Part shown: piece by piece, positions 35,844 to 44,867 of the stretch | Position numbering within the stretch: the stretch's first letter is position 1 | Layout of the letters: the number at the start of each line of letters is the position of its first letter | NCBI GenBank assembly: GCA_020639115.1 | Contig: JACKHG010000012.1 | Span: 83,808 to 147,807 of the forward strand | Length of the DNA stretch: 64,000 bases | Source: Phycisphaerales bacterium | GTDB lineage: Bacteria; Planctomycetota; Phycisphaerae; UBA1845 | Direction of reading: 5' to 3' | The notes under the pieces: model-generated | Seen by the model: only the letters and a program-made list of their open reading frames with translations | What the model was told of the DNA's origin: nothing | The model's database searches: none | Program-made: the position numbers and the translations under genes

Positions 35844-36675
35844 CGCCGTGCGCCGTTCCACCCTACTTGCAGTCGCATTGATCGCGGTGGCGGGATGCGC
35901 GGGGCAGCGTGACATGTCGCCGCAACTCGAACGACCGCATTGCGACCCGCTGACCGTCCCTGTCGTGAATCACAATAGCGTTGAACTTGATCCGCTGTCG
36001 CCAGACCAGCGCCGCAAGCTCGTCGATCTCGCTGAAGGCGTTTCGAACGGCAGGGAGATCTGGTTCATCGCGCTGCAGCGAAACACCTGGTCCAAGTCAT
36101 GCGGTCGGGAATGGGCTGCAACCGTCTACTTTGTACCTGATCGTATAGCGTTGCGCGTACGGCGAGGTCTCTCCGCGACGTTCGTCATCTCCGATGCACG
36201 TCCACATGCTTTCCAGGGGCCATTTCTTACCAGACGAGCAACTGAACGCACGGCGGCCGACGACGAGTCCACCACCTTGCTGCCAACGTACATCCAAGTT
36301 GCCCTGAAAGGTACTGCTGATGCAGGTCGTCCGGAGGTCCCCCAGGGAACCTTGGATATGCCTTTCCTCCGCGCCATAGATCTCACCGATGATCAGCTTG
36401 TGTCGGTAGTAGACTTTATGGGCACATTGCATCAGCTGAACCGCATTCGCGCGGCGGGTGAGTGGGTCGATCCTGCTGCGCCCCTGCTGTCGGTGTCCCG
36501 CAATGGCGATTCAATCGAAGTCCTCAACGGCATCATTGAACCCCCCTTGTTCCTGGAGGGGCAGGCGATCGTCCTGACGACCGAAGACGGCGCTTACCGG
36601 GTTGTCAGCGTCCAACCCTGGCGAAGGTGCAACCTGATCTGGGGCGAGTTCAGAACGGATCTCCAGTTGCCGTGA
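35794..36675 (+). CDS. Hypothetical lipoprotein with borrowed start region
   Basis: 293 residues from ATG 35794. The first 17 residues (MWTLMAAAIIGSFIISC) copy the N-terminus of the transferase gene 1167 bp downstream. A proper signal peptide, LLAVALIAVAGC, follows, so GTG 35848 may be the native start (275 residues). The mature part has no motif I recognise; its codon use is less G+C-biased than its neighbours' (for example CTTGCAGTCGCATTG), which hints at acquisition. It ends 285 nt before the transferase gene. Likely an exported lipoprotein of unknown role. Confidence 0.7.
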   Translation: MWTLMAAAIIGSFIISCAVRRSTLLAVALIAVAGCAGQRDMSPQLERPHCDPLTVPVVNHNSVELDPLSPDQRRKLVDLAEGVSNGREIWFIALQRNTWSKSCGREWAATVYFVPDRIALRVRRGLSATFVISDARPHAFQGPFLTRRATERTAADDESTTLLPTYIQVALKGTADAGRPEVPQGTLDMPFLRAIDLTDDQLVSVVDFMGTLHQLNRIRAAGEWVDPAAPLLSVSRNGDSIEVLNGIIEPPLFLEGQAIVLTTEDGAYRVVSVQPWRRCNLIWGEFRTDLQLP

Positions 36676-36905
36676 TGGGAAGAGCGCTATCCAAGGCCAC
36701 TGGCCCCTGGCTCCGAAAACAAGTAGTCCCCGAGTCCTATTCGGAGTGGCTGAAACACCGGTCGGCCCGCGTGTGCCGTCGCCCTTGCTGTGTTCGGTAA
36801 ACACCAAGCCCCCTCTCCACGATCATCGCCCCTGGCAAACGACGCTTGCACCGGTGGGCGCGGCGACTGATCAGCGTGTCGCCTTCCGGTTTATGGTCCT
36901 TTCTC

Positions 36906-37010
36906 ACTTTCCCACCTTCCCACTTTCTCACTTCGCCGCCCCCGCTTACACTTTGCGGCCATGTGGACCATCGTGGCAGCCGCCATCGTCGGCAGCTTCA
37001 TCCTGTCGGT
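36906..37010 (+). repeat. 105-bp direct repeat, downstream (native) copy
   Basis: This copy is continuous with the intact transferase gene, so it is taken as the original. Differences from the 35739 copy are six scattered substitutions. Confidence 0.92.
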
Positions 37011-38106
37011 CTTGATGTGCCTCGTCGTGCGCGGCGTCACGCGGCGGATTGGCTTCGTCGATCGGCCGGGCGGCCACAAGGAGCACGCAGCGCCGGTCGC
37101 GCTCGGCGGGGGCGTGGCGATCTTCCTGACCGTGCTGGCGCCGGTGCTGTGCGGGACGCTGCTGGCCCGCTGGGCGTTGGCGGCGGGCACGCCCGCCTGG
37201 GTTCCCGCCTACCTGCATCCACACCTGCCGGGCATCGCCGAGAAGCTGCCGCTGCTCGCCGCGATCCTGGCGGGGGCGCTCGTGCTGCACGTCGTCGGGC
37301 TGATCGATGACGTGCGCCCGCTGGGCCCGTGGAGCAAGCTCGCGGTCGAGATCGTCGTGGCGGCTGTCCTGGCCTGGGGTTTCGGCGTACGCGCGGGCGA
37401 GGCGTTGGGGCCGCCAGCCGCGGTGGTGCTCACGGTCGGTTGGATCGTGCTCATCGTCAACGCCTTCAACTTCCTGGACAACATGGACGGGCTGAGCGCC
37501 GGCGTGGCGGCCATCGCAGCCGCGATCTTCGCCGGGACCGCGATGATGACGGGGCAGATCTTCGTGCCCACGCTCGCGTGGGTGCTGGTGGGGGGGCTGC
37601 TGGGTTTTCTGGTGTTCAACTTCGCGCCCGCGTCGATGTTCATGGGCGACGCCGGCAGCATGGTGATCGGGTATTTCCTCGCCGTGCTCACCGTGCTGAC
37701 GACGTACTACGACCCGGGGCAGCACGGTCAGCCGGTCGGCGTGTTCGTGCCCGTGATCGTGCTCGCGGTTCCGCTCTACGACGTGATCAGCGTGGTGATC
37801 CACCGGCTGAAGGCCGGCGAGAGCCCCTTTCGCGGTGACCGGCGGCACTTCTCGCACCGCCTCTTCAACCGCGGCATGAGCACGCGCTACGCGGTGCTGA
37901 CGATCTACCTGGCGACCGCCGCCACGGGTCTGCCGGCGATGCTGCTGCCGCACGCCACGTGGTTCAGCGCGATTCTGATTTTCGCCCAGACGGTCTGCGT
38001 CGTGCTGATCATTGCGATCCTAGAGCACGTACCGACCAAGCATCGCGCGCCCGGCGAGCCGCCAAGTACGGTGGGCACTGCCCACCAAGCCGAAGATCCT
38101 GGTTGA
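36961..38106 (+). CDS. Undecaprenyl-phosphate sugar-1-phosphate transferase (WecA/TagO/MraY family)
   Basis: 381 residues and about 10 membrane helices. Family motifs are present: GLIDDVRPLGP (DD pair), NAFNFLDNMDGLSAGV, FMGDAGS, and the loop HRLKAGESPFRGDRRHFSHRL, which favours the WecA-type branch over MraY. It would attach a HexNAc-phosphate to undecaprenyl phosphate, starting O-antigen, teichoic-type or exopolysaccharide assembly. The C-terminal tail includes a GGTGGGC-ACT-GCCCACC hairpin (38073-38089), a dispersed-repeat addition. The start region is the native copy of a 105-bp duplication. Confidence 0.93.
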   Translation: MWTIVAAAIVGSFILSVLMCLVVRGVTRRIGFVDRPGGHKEHAAPVALGGGVAIFLTVLAPVLCGTLLARWALAAGTPAWVPAYLHPHLPGIAEKLPLLAAILAGALVLHVVGLIDDVRPLGPWSKLAVEIVVAAVLAWGFGVRAGEALGPPAAVVLTVGWIVLIVNAFNFLDNMDGLSAGVAAIAAAIFAGTAMMTGQIFVPTLAWVLVGGLLGFLVFNFAPASMFMGDAGSMVIGYFLAVLTVLTTYYDPGQHGQPVGVFVPVIVLAVPLYDVISVVIHRLKAGESPFRGDRRHFSHRLFNRGMSTRYAVLTIYLATAATGLPAMLLPHATWFSAILIFAQTVCVVLIIAILEHVPTKHRAPGEPPSTVGTAHQAEDPG

Positions 38107-38140
38107 AGCTGTCCGGCATCACGCATCGTTGCCGAAAACC

Positions 38141-39370
38141 ATGTCCAAGCGCGACCCATTGACGTCGAGCGTGGTGGCCTGCCGCTGGCAGCGCGTCGAA
38201 GACGCCTGGCGGTTGTGGGTGAAGGGTCGGCCGGAGGTCACCGCCGAGGCCCCGACGTTTGCCGAGGCGCAGCAGGCGCTGATCGAGGCCATCTGGTCCG
38301 CCGCTCCGAATATGGACGCCATCGACCCCGTCGCACCGGAGTTCGATCCTCCGATCCCACCGCTGGCGGCGCTCGAACCCTACCTCGTGCCCGAGCTGTT
38401 CGAGATCAGCGGTCAGGAAGCGTTCGAACTGTGCGGGCCGACGCGTCCCATCGAGCGGCTGACGGCGCCGGAACGCCTGCTCTTCGATGCGCTTTTCCAA
38501 GGGGGCATCTGCCCGCACTGTCACCGTGGACGCGGCCCGCGGTCAGCCGCGACCCTGCAGATGCGCTACGTGCCGCCGCGGACGGACGCCGGTTTCGTCG
38601 GCGCATCCTTCGGAGTCGACATCCACCTGTTTTCGGAGCGTTTTCTGGCGATGCTCACCGCCGACGAGCGGCGCCGCCTGGACTTTCAGCCGGTGGAATT
38701 GCCTGCGGGCACGCGCCGCAGGTTCTTCGAGCTGCGCGGCTGCCCGGACGTCGTTCACGTAGGCGTGCGCACGATGGACTCGGACGGCTTCGCGTGCGCC
38801 GCGTGCGGCTACCGCACGGTGGCGGCGGTCGAGCCCCGCATGATGGAGGAGGGGCGGGAGGTCTGGCGCTTCGTTTGCCGTCAGGATCTGCCCGATCCGC
38901 TGCCAACGTGCCTTACGGTCGGATGGCAGGACTCGGTGACGCTCGTGATGACGCGGGCGCGCTGCGCCGAGCTCCACAGCCAGCCCGGATGGCGCGGCAT
39001 CCGCACCGCCCGGCTGGGCGTGGTGGGGGAGGAGGCGTGCGACCGCAACCCGCGCGTGCGCAGCGCGTTATATCACTGTGAGAGGTGCAGTGAATGGCCG
39101 CAGCCATGCACGCTCGACGACAAGCACCAGGCGTGCTACGAACTTCCGGCGCGCATGTGCAGCCAGCGCAACTTCGCGTGGCTGGACCGCGCCGCCGAAG
39201 CGGGCTACCTCCAGTACTCTCGGCAGACGCTCACGCCGCTGGAGATCTGGGACCTCGTCGCCCGCGGCGTCCGCCCCCGGCAGACGGAGTTCACCACGTT
39301 CCGCTGTCCGACATGCTGGCGCCTGGGCCAGATCGTGCTCACCCGCCGCGACCTGAGCCTGAGTTGGTAG
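38141..39370 (+). CDS. Hypothetical Cys-rich protein with zinc-knuckle motifs
   Basis: 409 residues, no signal peptide. Cys pairs CPHCHRG, CAACGYRT, CERC and FRCPTC look like zinc-binding knuckles; the CxxCG pair recalls the double-CXXCG proteins known from myxobacteria, but similarity beyond the Cys spacing is not clear. Long acidic and aromatic stretches lie between. The first 50 residues form a small separate unit (WQRVEDAWRLWVKGRPEVTAEA). ATG 38141 was chosen over the in-frame TTG 38129. No function assigned. Confidence 0.7.
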   Translation: MSKRDPLTSSVVACRWQRVEDAWRLWVKGRPEVTAEAPTFAEAQQALIEAIWSAAPNMDAIDPVAPEFDPPIPPLAALEPYLVPELFEISGQEAFELCGPTRPIERLTAPERLLFDALFQGGICPHCHRGRGPRSAATLQMRYVPPRTDAGFVGASFGVDIHLFSERFLAMLTADERRRLDFQPVELPAGTRRRFFELRGCPDVVHVGVRTMDSDGFACAACGYRTVAAVEPRMMEEGREVWRFVCRQDLPDPLPTCLTVGWQDSVTLVMTRARCAELHSQPGWRGIRTARLGVVGEEACDRNPRVRSALYHCERCSEWPQPCTLDDKHQACYELPARMCSQRNFAWLDRAAEAGYLQYSRQTLTPLEIWDLVARGVRPRQTEFTTFRCPTCWRLGQIVLTRRDLSLSW

Positions 39371-39533
39371 GTGACGCGCCTGACGGGCCGGTGTATGTGC
39401 GCTTATCCCGATGATCACTTCTGGCCGTTTGCGCAAGTCTGCGGTCCGGTGCTGCGTGGTTTTCGTTGGCGATTCTGCGAGAGTTTCATGATTTGCGTCC
39501 GCCGGCGCCGCTCGTATAGTCTGCGGCGCGGCG

Positions 39534-40541
39534 ATGACGCCGCGTTCGGAGGCTTCTCGCGTGCGGCCCGGCGTTCGACTCTGGCTCTCCATTCTCATCG
39601 GCCTCTGCGTGTTCGTCCTCGGCACGCTGGGCTACATGTTCATCGAGGGCCAGCCGCCGCTGAAGTCGCTGTACATGACCGTCATCACCCTCTCGACGGT
39701 CGGGTACCGCGAGGTCTTCGAACTCGATACCAAGGGCATGGTTTTCACGATCGTCCTGATCGTGGTGGGCTACATCGCCCTGGGCATCGCCATCGCCAAC
39801 CTGATTTCCTTCGTCGTCAGCGGCGAGTTTCTCGCGATCCGCGGGAGGGTGCGCATGAAAGCCAGGATTGACCACCTCGACAAGCACGTCATCGTCTGCG
39901 GGTACGGCCGCATGGGGGCGCAGCTCTCCGCGCAGCTCGCACGCGAACGCACGCCGTTCGTCGCGATCGACCGCGCCGTCACCGAACGCCTCGAGGACGA
40001 GGGCATCCTCTTCGTCGAGGGCGACGCCACCGAGGACACCACGCTCAAGGCGGCTGGCATCGAGCGGGCCAAGGCGCTGGTCACCTGCCTGGCCAGCGAC
40101 GCCGACAACGTGTTCGTCACGCTCAGCGCCCGCGAAATGCGGCCCACGCTCACCATTCTGGCCCGCGCCGAGCAGCCCGCCTCCGAGCACAAGCTGATCC
40201 GCGCCGGGGCGTCCGCGGTGATCTGCCCGCAGAGCATCGGGGCCCAGAAGATGGCCCACATCCTCTGCCGCCCGCACGTGGTGGAGCTGATCGACATGGC
40301 CTCGAAGGGGGTGGACATTGAGATTGCCCAATACGAGGTGCCCGCGTCGTCGCCGCTCGCGGGCAAGGCGCTGCGCGAGTCGCGTATCCGCGAGCGGATG
40401 AGCATGATGGTCGTCGCGATCAAGCGTCCCGACGGCCGCCAGCTCTTCAGCCCCGGCCCGGAGGAGACCATCAACGCCGGCGACCAGCTCGTCCTCATCG
40501 GCCCCGGCGGCCAGGCGTCGCGGCTGAACGAACTGACGTGA
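39534..40541 (+). CDS. Potassium channel with RCK/TrkA domains
   Basis: 335 residues. Two membrane helices flank a pore loop with TLSTVGYREV, a selectivity-filter variant of TVGYG in which Arg replaces the last Gly. Then come an RCK_N Rossmann domain (HVIVCGYGRMGAQLS, acidic strand end AIDRA) and a C-terminal RCK_C (SSPLAGKALRESRIRERMSMMVVAI). This is the MthK/Kch layout, a channel gated by ligand binding to the RCK ring. A -10-like TATAGT (39515-39520) lies 13 nt before the ATG, so the mRNA may be nearly leaderless. Confidence 0.92.
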   Translation: MTPRSEASRVRPGVRLWLSILIGLCVFVLGTLGYMFIEGQPPLKSLYMTVITLSTVGYREVFELDTKGMVFTIVLIVVGYIALGIAIANLISFVVSGEFLAIRGRVRMKARIDHLDKHVIVCGYGRMGAQLSAQLARERTPFVAIDRAVTERLEDEGILFVEGDATEDTTLKAAGIERAKALVTCLASDADNVFVTLSAREMRPTLTILARAEQPASEHKLIRAGASAVICPQSIGAQKMAHILCRPHVVELIDMASKGVDIEIAQYEVPASSPLAGKALRESRIRERMSMMVVAIKRPDGRQLFSPGPEETINAGDQLVLIGPGGQASRLNELT

Positions 40542-40557
40542 GCCAGCCGAACGTGCG

Positions 40558-41475
40558 TTACGGGGCGAGGAACGCCGCGAGGTTCTGGTAATCAGTGGCG
40601 GTGATGGTGATCGACGCGTGGACGGCGTGGCCCTCGATGCCGGCCTGAAGCTGCGCTGCGGTGAATCCCTGGATGTTGGGGCCGATGGCGCCGCTGGCAT
40701 CTCCGCCGTGGCACGCCGCGCAGTTTGCGACGTAGTAGTTGGCGCCCGCGGCTGAGTCGCCACTCGGCGCGTTGTCGACGCAGAGTCCCTCGACGCAGCT
40801 CTGGCCCGTGGGGCAGGTGACGCCCGCGCAGGGGTCGGTCTGGACGCAGGTGCCCTCCACGCAGGTCGAGCCGTCGGGGCAGGTGACATTCGCGCACGGG
40901 TCGTTGGGCACGCACACGCCGTTCACGCACGTCTCGGAGTTGTTGCAAGCGACGTTCGCACACGGGTCATCGGGTACGCAGACGCCGTCGATGCAGGTCT
41001 CGTCAGCCTCGCACGCGATCGCCGGGCAGGCGTCCACGCCGACGCACGCGCCGTCCACGCACACCTCGCCGACTACGCAGACGACCGTGTCGCACGGGTC
41101 CGGCCCGATGCAGACGCCACCGATGCAGGTTTCCCCCAGGGGGCAGGTGACACCGTCACACAGGCCGTTGTCGCCGGGGACGATGCACGTGCCGTTGATG
41201 CACGTGGCGCCGTTGGTGCAGAACACGTCGGCACACGGGTCGTTCGCCGCATCGGGCACGCATGCGCCGTTGATGCAGGTTTCGCCCGCGTCGCAGGTGA
41301 CGCCCGCACACGCCTGCGGATCGGTGCCGTCGGTGTCAGTCGTGCACGTTCCGTTGACGCAGGTTTCGCCCGCGTCGCAGGTGACACCCGCGCAGGGATC
41401 GGGCGGGGTCGTTGTGCTCGTGCAGCCGGCGCAGGTGCAGGCAATCAGCAGGATGGTCGGTATCGTTCGCGACAT
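40558..41475 (-). CDS. Cys-repeat lipoprotein with C-terminal cytochrome c domain
   Basis: 305 residues. Lipobox ACTCAGC comes first, then nine repeats of about 28 residues, each with the pattern DPCAxVxCxxGxTCVxGxCV (four Cys), like the disulfide-rich modules of secreted myxobacterial and planctomycete proteins. The C-terminal 70 residues hold one heme site, CAACHGGD, and a short helix ending NLAAFLAP. No Met is present after the heme motif; His in GHAVHAS could be the sixth ligand. Probably an exported, surface-anchored electron carrier. ATG 41475 has AGGGA upstream. Confidence 0.85.
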   Translation of the reverse strand: MSRTIPTILLIACTCAGCTSTTTPPDPCAGVTCDAGETCVNGTCTTDTDGTDPQACAGVTCDAGETCINGACVPDAANDPCADVFCTNGATCINGTCIVPGDNGLCDGVTCPLGETCIGGVCIGPDPCDTVVCVVGEVCVDGACVGVDACPAIACEADETCIDGVCVPDDPCANVACNNSETCVNGVCVPNDPCANVTCPDGSTCVEGTCVQTDPCAGVTCPTGQSCVEGLCVDNAPSGDSAAGANYYVANCAACHGGDASGAIGPNIQGFTAAQLQAGIEGHAVHASITITATDYQNLAAFLAP

Positions 41476-41514
41476 TCTGATTCCCTGTTGGATCAACAAC
41501 CAGCTCACAGCACC

Positions 41515-41670
41515 GGCGCGACCGACTGGAAAGTCGGTCCCACATGGATCTTTCGGTCCCACATGGATCTTTCGGCCCCACATGGATCCTGTGGCAAACG
41601 TTGCCTTCTTCCGCTTCCTTACGGGCGCGGCTCTGCGGGCATTCCGCTTCCTTACGGGCGCGGCTCTGTT
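41515..41670. repeat. Composite of GGAA hairpin, TCCCACATGGATCTTTCGG units and two inverted SRARKEA repeats
   Basis: A perfect ACCGACT-GGAA-AGTCGGT copy comes first, then three units of about 20 bp, then two 25-bp units CCGCTTCCTTACGGGCGCGG+CTCTG (41610 and 41644). The last one contributes the final codons and TAA stop of the GH31 gene. Confidence 0.88.
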
Positions 41671-44636
41671 GGGCCGAACGCGACCTCGGCGATCGCGATT
41701 TCCTCGTTGCCCTGGGTGCCCTCGGTGAACTCGATCTCCATCCAGTATACCGTCCCGCGCCACCCGCCGTCACCGGCTGACCGCATGTCGAGGCGGTAGG
41801 TGTGCATATCCCCGTCCGCGGTCAGTTCGAGTGGGGACGCCTCGACGACTTTCTCGGGGTCGGACTCGCTGGAGAACCGCACGATCGCCCGCGTCGCGTG
41901 CTGGGTGGCGGCCTGCAGTTCGAGCGTGGGCAGTGCGTCCGCGGGTACGCTCAGCCGTGGGAGCAGGACGCGGACTGGCCGGCTGCCCCAGCGCACGGTG
42001 AAGCGGGCGGCGCCGTCGCGGTAGGTGATGTCGGTCGCACCGCGCGGCCGCAGGAATTTCGCGCCGTTGCCGTCGAAGCGCAGGGTGACGGGCTCGCCGG
42101 TCGACTTGCGCGGCGGATAGCTGACTTCAATACGCTGCGCCGGGCCGAGCGGGTTGCGCAGCCGCAGCGTGAGGATCTGGGCGGCGCCGTCGTACTGGTA
42201 GGTACCTGGTGCGACGACTTGGGGATTACGCGACTCGGCCAACGCCTCGCTCGGCCCGCTGGGGACGGTCGCGTCGGAGTTGGGCATCGCGGTCGCGAGT
42301 TGCACCGCTTCCGGCGCGCTGTCCACGCGGTGGATGCGCACGAGCGGCGGCGGGCCGGCGGGGGCGTAATCGCCTTCGCTCGCGTCGATCTGGACGGCGA
42401 TCCGGCCCGTCTCGGCCGAGCAGGAGAAGTTCGTGCGACGAAAGCCGCCGTCGCGGTACATGTAGGAAATTCCGTCATCCTCGTAGAGCGTGCCGCGCGA
42501 TTCGCCCCACGGCCACACCTCGAGAATCAGCGGTTCTGCGGGCTTCTCGCCGGTGTGTTGCACGACCGACTGCGTAGGCACGAGCGCGCCGCCGCGGAAG
42601 AAATAGGGCATCACGTCGAGGTGGCCGGGCATGGCGTACCCGCGGTTGCCGCCGTAGATCGCACCGGTGTTGCCTTCGAACCAGACGCCCGCGGGCAGGT
42701 TGACGAAGAACGTCTCCTCTCCCGGCGTCAGCTTGGGCGCGACGAGTACGTCGGAGCCGAGGAAGAACGTGCTGTCGAGCGACCAGCCGTCGTAACCCGG
42801 CTGCTCGAGCCAGATCGGCCGCACGATCGGCACGCCGGTGCGGGCCGCCTCCTCGAAGAGCGTGTAGATGTAGGGCATCCACGCGTAGCGGCGTTCGATC
42901 GCCGTGCGCGCAACCTGCTCGACGCGCGGCCCGAACGACCACGGCTCCTGGTCGGGGTTGTTGCACGAGGTGTGCGTGCGCGAGAACGGCAGCAGCGCGC
43001 CGAACTGGATCCAGCGGGCGTAGAGTTCCGGCGTGGCCCCGCCCACGAAGCCGCCGATGTCCGGCCCGACGAAAGGCATGCCGGAAATCCCGCAGCCCAG
43101 CGCCATGGGAATGCTCAACCGCAGGTGCTCCCACGAGCTGACGTTGTCGCCGGTCCAGATCGCGGCGTAGCGCTGGCCCCCGGCGTAGTTGGCGCGGGTG
43201 ACCGTGAACGGCCGCTGCTCGGGCCGCGTGCGCTGCAGGCCGTCCAGCGTGGCCCGCGCCATCTGCATGCCGTAGATGTTGTGCGCCGCCCGGTGCGAAA
43301 CGGTCTCGTCCCCGTAGTCGTGGCGCAGGTCGAGCGGCACGGTCTTGTTGGGCCCGAGGAAGTTGGCGGGCTCGTTCATGTCGTTCCAGATGCCGTCGAG
43401 CCCGCACCCGGCGAGAAACGGCGGGTAGAGCCCGGCCCACCAGTCGCGGACGCGCTCGGCGGCGAAGTCCGGGAAAACGCAATCGCCGGGCCAGACGCGG
43501 CCGACGTACGGCTCGCCGTCCGGCTTCTTCACCCACGCATCGACCTTGGAGCCCGATTCGAAAATGCTGTACGCCGGGTCGTTCTTGATGCCGGGGTCGA
43601 TGATCGCGATCGTGTGAAAACCATCATCGTGCAGGTCGTCCATCATGCCCGCGGGATCGGGAAAGCGCTCGTGATTCCAGGTGAAGCAGCGATAGCCGTC
43701 CATGTAGTCGATGTCGAAGTAGAGCACGTCGCAGGGGATCTTCTTCGCGCGGAACGTTTGCGCGACCTCGCGCACGCGGGCCTCCGGAAAGTAGCTGTAG
43801 CGGCACTGCTGGTAGCCGATCGCCCAGCGCGGCGGCAGCGGCATCCGCCCGGTGAGCGCGGTGTAGCGGGTGACGACGTCCTTCGGATCGGGCCCGGCGA
43901 TGACGTAGTAGTTGAGTTCGCCGCCCTCCGCGCCGAAACTCAGCGTGTTGCGGGCGAGGCGCTCGAAGTCGAACGACGACCGCCAGGTGTTGTCGAGAAA
44001 GACGCCGTGATAGTGGTCGCCGCGTGCGGCGATGAAGAACGGGATGGAGACGTAGATCGGATCGGAGCCCGGCCGGTACGCCGCCTCGTCGGTGTTCCAG
44101 TTGACCCAGGTGCGCTCGCCGCGATGCATGCCCGCGGCCTTCTCGCCCAGCCCGAAGATGCTCACGCCGTCCGGCAGTTGCTGCCAGACGCGCACCGGTG
44201 CGGTCGCGTCATCGTCGTCCACCTTCCACGCCATCCCCTGCGCGGGATCGTCCGCGACGAGCACGTTGCCCTCCGCGTCGAGCACGGTGATGCGGCAGGG
44301 CTTGAGCTGCACGTTGACGCGCAGCGCCCCAGCCGTGTACGCGATCATGTTTTCATCGGCGTCGCCCGGTTCGAAGCGGCCGTGCGGCGCGAGGTCCGTC
44401 ACCGCCCACGAGCGGTCCTCGGGGAACGTGCCGTCGGGCGCGAGCCGTACGCGGACGACCGCGTCGCTCATCGCGATAAGCTGCACCTTCGCGGCGCCGC
44501 AGGTGAGCGTGACGACCGCGCCGTCGTGCTCGTGGCCGGTCACGTCGCCGAGCGAACGCCAGTCGGCGCGGACCACCGGGGCAAGGGAACAGGTCAGAAC
44601 GCAAGCGAACAGCAACGTGAGACGTCGGCGGAGCAT
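41652..44636 (-). CDS. Glycoside hydrolase family 31 alpha-glucosidase
   Basis: 994 residues, exported (signal peptide LLFACVLTCSLAPVVRA). The GH31 barrel has GYQQCRYSYFPEARVREVA, the nucleophile Asp in DGIWNDMNEP, and WTGDNVSSWEHLR with the acid/base Asp; VGPDIGGF also fits. C-terminal beta domains follow the usual proximal and distal modules, and an extra domain of roughly 200 residues extends to the end. It should release alpha-linked glucose or xylose from saccharides outside the cytoplasm. ATG 44636 has GAGGAG 7 nt upstream; the open frame beyond runs into a dispersed repeat. The last residues, TEPRP, come from a repeat. Confidence 0.93.
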   Translation of the reverse strand: MLRRRLTLLFACVLTCSLAPVVRADWRSLGDVTGHEHDGAVVTLTCGAAKVQLIAMSDAVVRVRLAPDGTFPEDRSWAVTDLAPHGRFEPGDADENMIAYTAGALRVNVQLKPCRITVLDAEGNVLVADDPAQGMAWKVDDDDATAPVRVWQQLPDGVSIFGLGEKAAGMHRGERTWVNWNTDEAAYRPGSDPIYVSIPFFIAARGDHYHGVFLDNTWRSSFDFERLARNTLSFGAEGGELNYYVIAGPDPKDVVTRYTALTGRMPLPPRWAIGYQQCRYSYFPEARVREVAQTFRAKKIPCDVLYFDIDYMDGYRCFTWNHERFPDPAGMMDDLHDDGFHTIAIIDPGIKNDPAYSIFESGSKVDAWVKKPDGEPYVGRVWPGDCVFPDFAAERVRDWWAGLYPPFLAGCGLDGIWNDMNEPANFLGPNKTVPLDLRHDYGDETVSHRAAHNIYGMQMARATLDGLQRTRPEQRPFTVTRANYAGGQRYAAIWTGDNVSSWEHLRLSIPMALGCGISGMPFVGPDIGGFVGGATPELYARWIQFGALLPFSRTHTSCNNPDQEPWSFGPRVEQVARTAIERRYAWMPYIYTLFEEAARTGVPIVRPIWLEQPGYDGWSLDSTFFLGSDVLVAPKLTPGEETFFVNLPAGVWFEGNTGAIYGGNRGYAMPGHLDVMPYFFRGGALVPTQSVVQHTGEKPAEPLILEVWPWGESRGTLYEDDGISYMYRDGGFRRTNFSCSAETGRIAVQIDASEGDYAPAGPPPLVRIHRVDSAPEAVQLATAMPNSDATVPSGPSEALAESRNPQVVAPGTYQYDGAAQILTLRLRNPLGPAQRIEVSYPPRKSTGEPVTLRFDGNGAKFLRPRGATDITYRDGAARFTVRWGSRPVRVLLPRLSVPADALPTLELQAATQHATRAIVRFSSESDPEKVVEASPLELTADGDMHTYRLDMRSAGDGGWRGTVYWMEIEFTEGTQGNEEIAIAEVAFGPTEPRP

Positions 44637-44772
44637 GGGCAATCTCCTCGCGGTCATGGTGTGCAGGCGGGCCGAGTGTAGGCGGGGGCGGAGTGGGGTC
44701 AAATGCCGCGCGGGCGGACCAGCAGGGGAGTCGCATCGCTGGGGCGGTGCCAGCCGGCACCCGGCCCGCTTG

Positions 44773-44867
44773 GAGCGTCTCCAGTCAACCTGCAGCGTCA
44801 AAGCGCGGACCGTGCTTGAAGAAAATCGGGTCACGCCCGCTACACTTGAATAGAGCTTGCTCTAGCC
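44773..44867. repeat. 95-bp dispersed element, copy 1
   Basis: Nearly identical over its length to 51846-51940. It ends in TAGAG-CTTG-CTCTA, a short perfect hairpin. It contains GAAGAAAATCGGGTCACGCC. It lies between nadK and the GH31 gene. Confidence 0.9.

Noticed and set aside
36676..36905. Small gene before the WecA-like transferase
   Set aside because: Short frames only, with no ribosome site and no protein-like composition.
41802..44681. 959-codon open frame on the plus strand opposite the GH31 gene
   Set aside because: Arg/Val/Ala-rich sequence without motifs; the opposite strand has a complete GH31 enzyme with catalytic residues. Open frames like this follow from high G+C at third positions.
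44850..44867. Terminator between nadK and GH31
   Set aside because: The CTTG hairpin has no following T-run on either strand, and the same hairpin ends the second copy of the 95-bp element.
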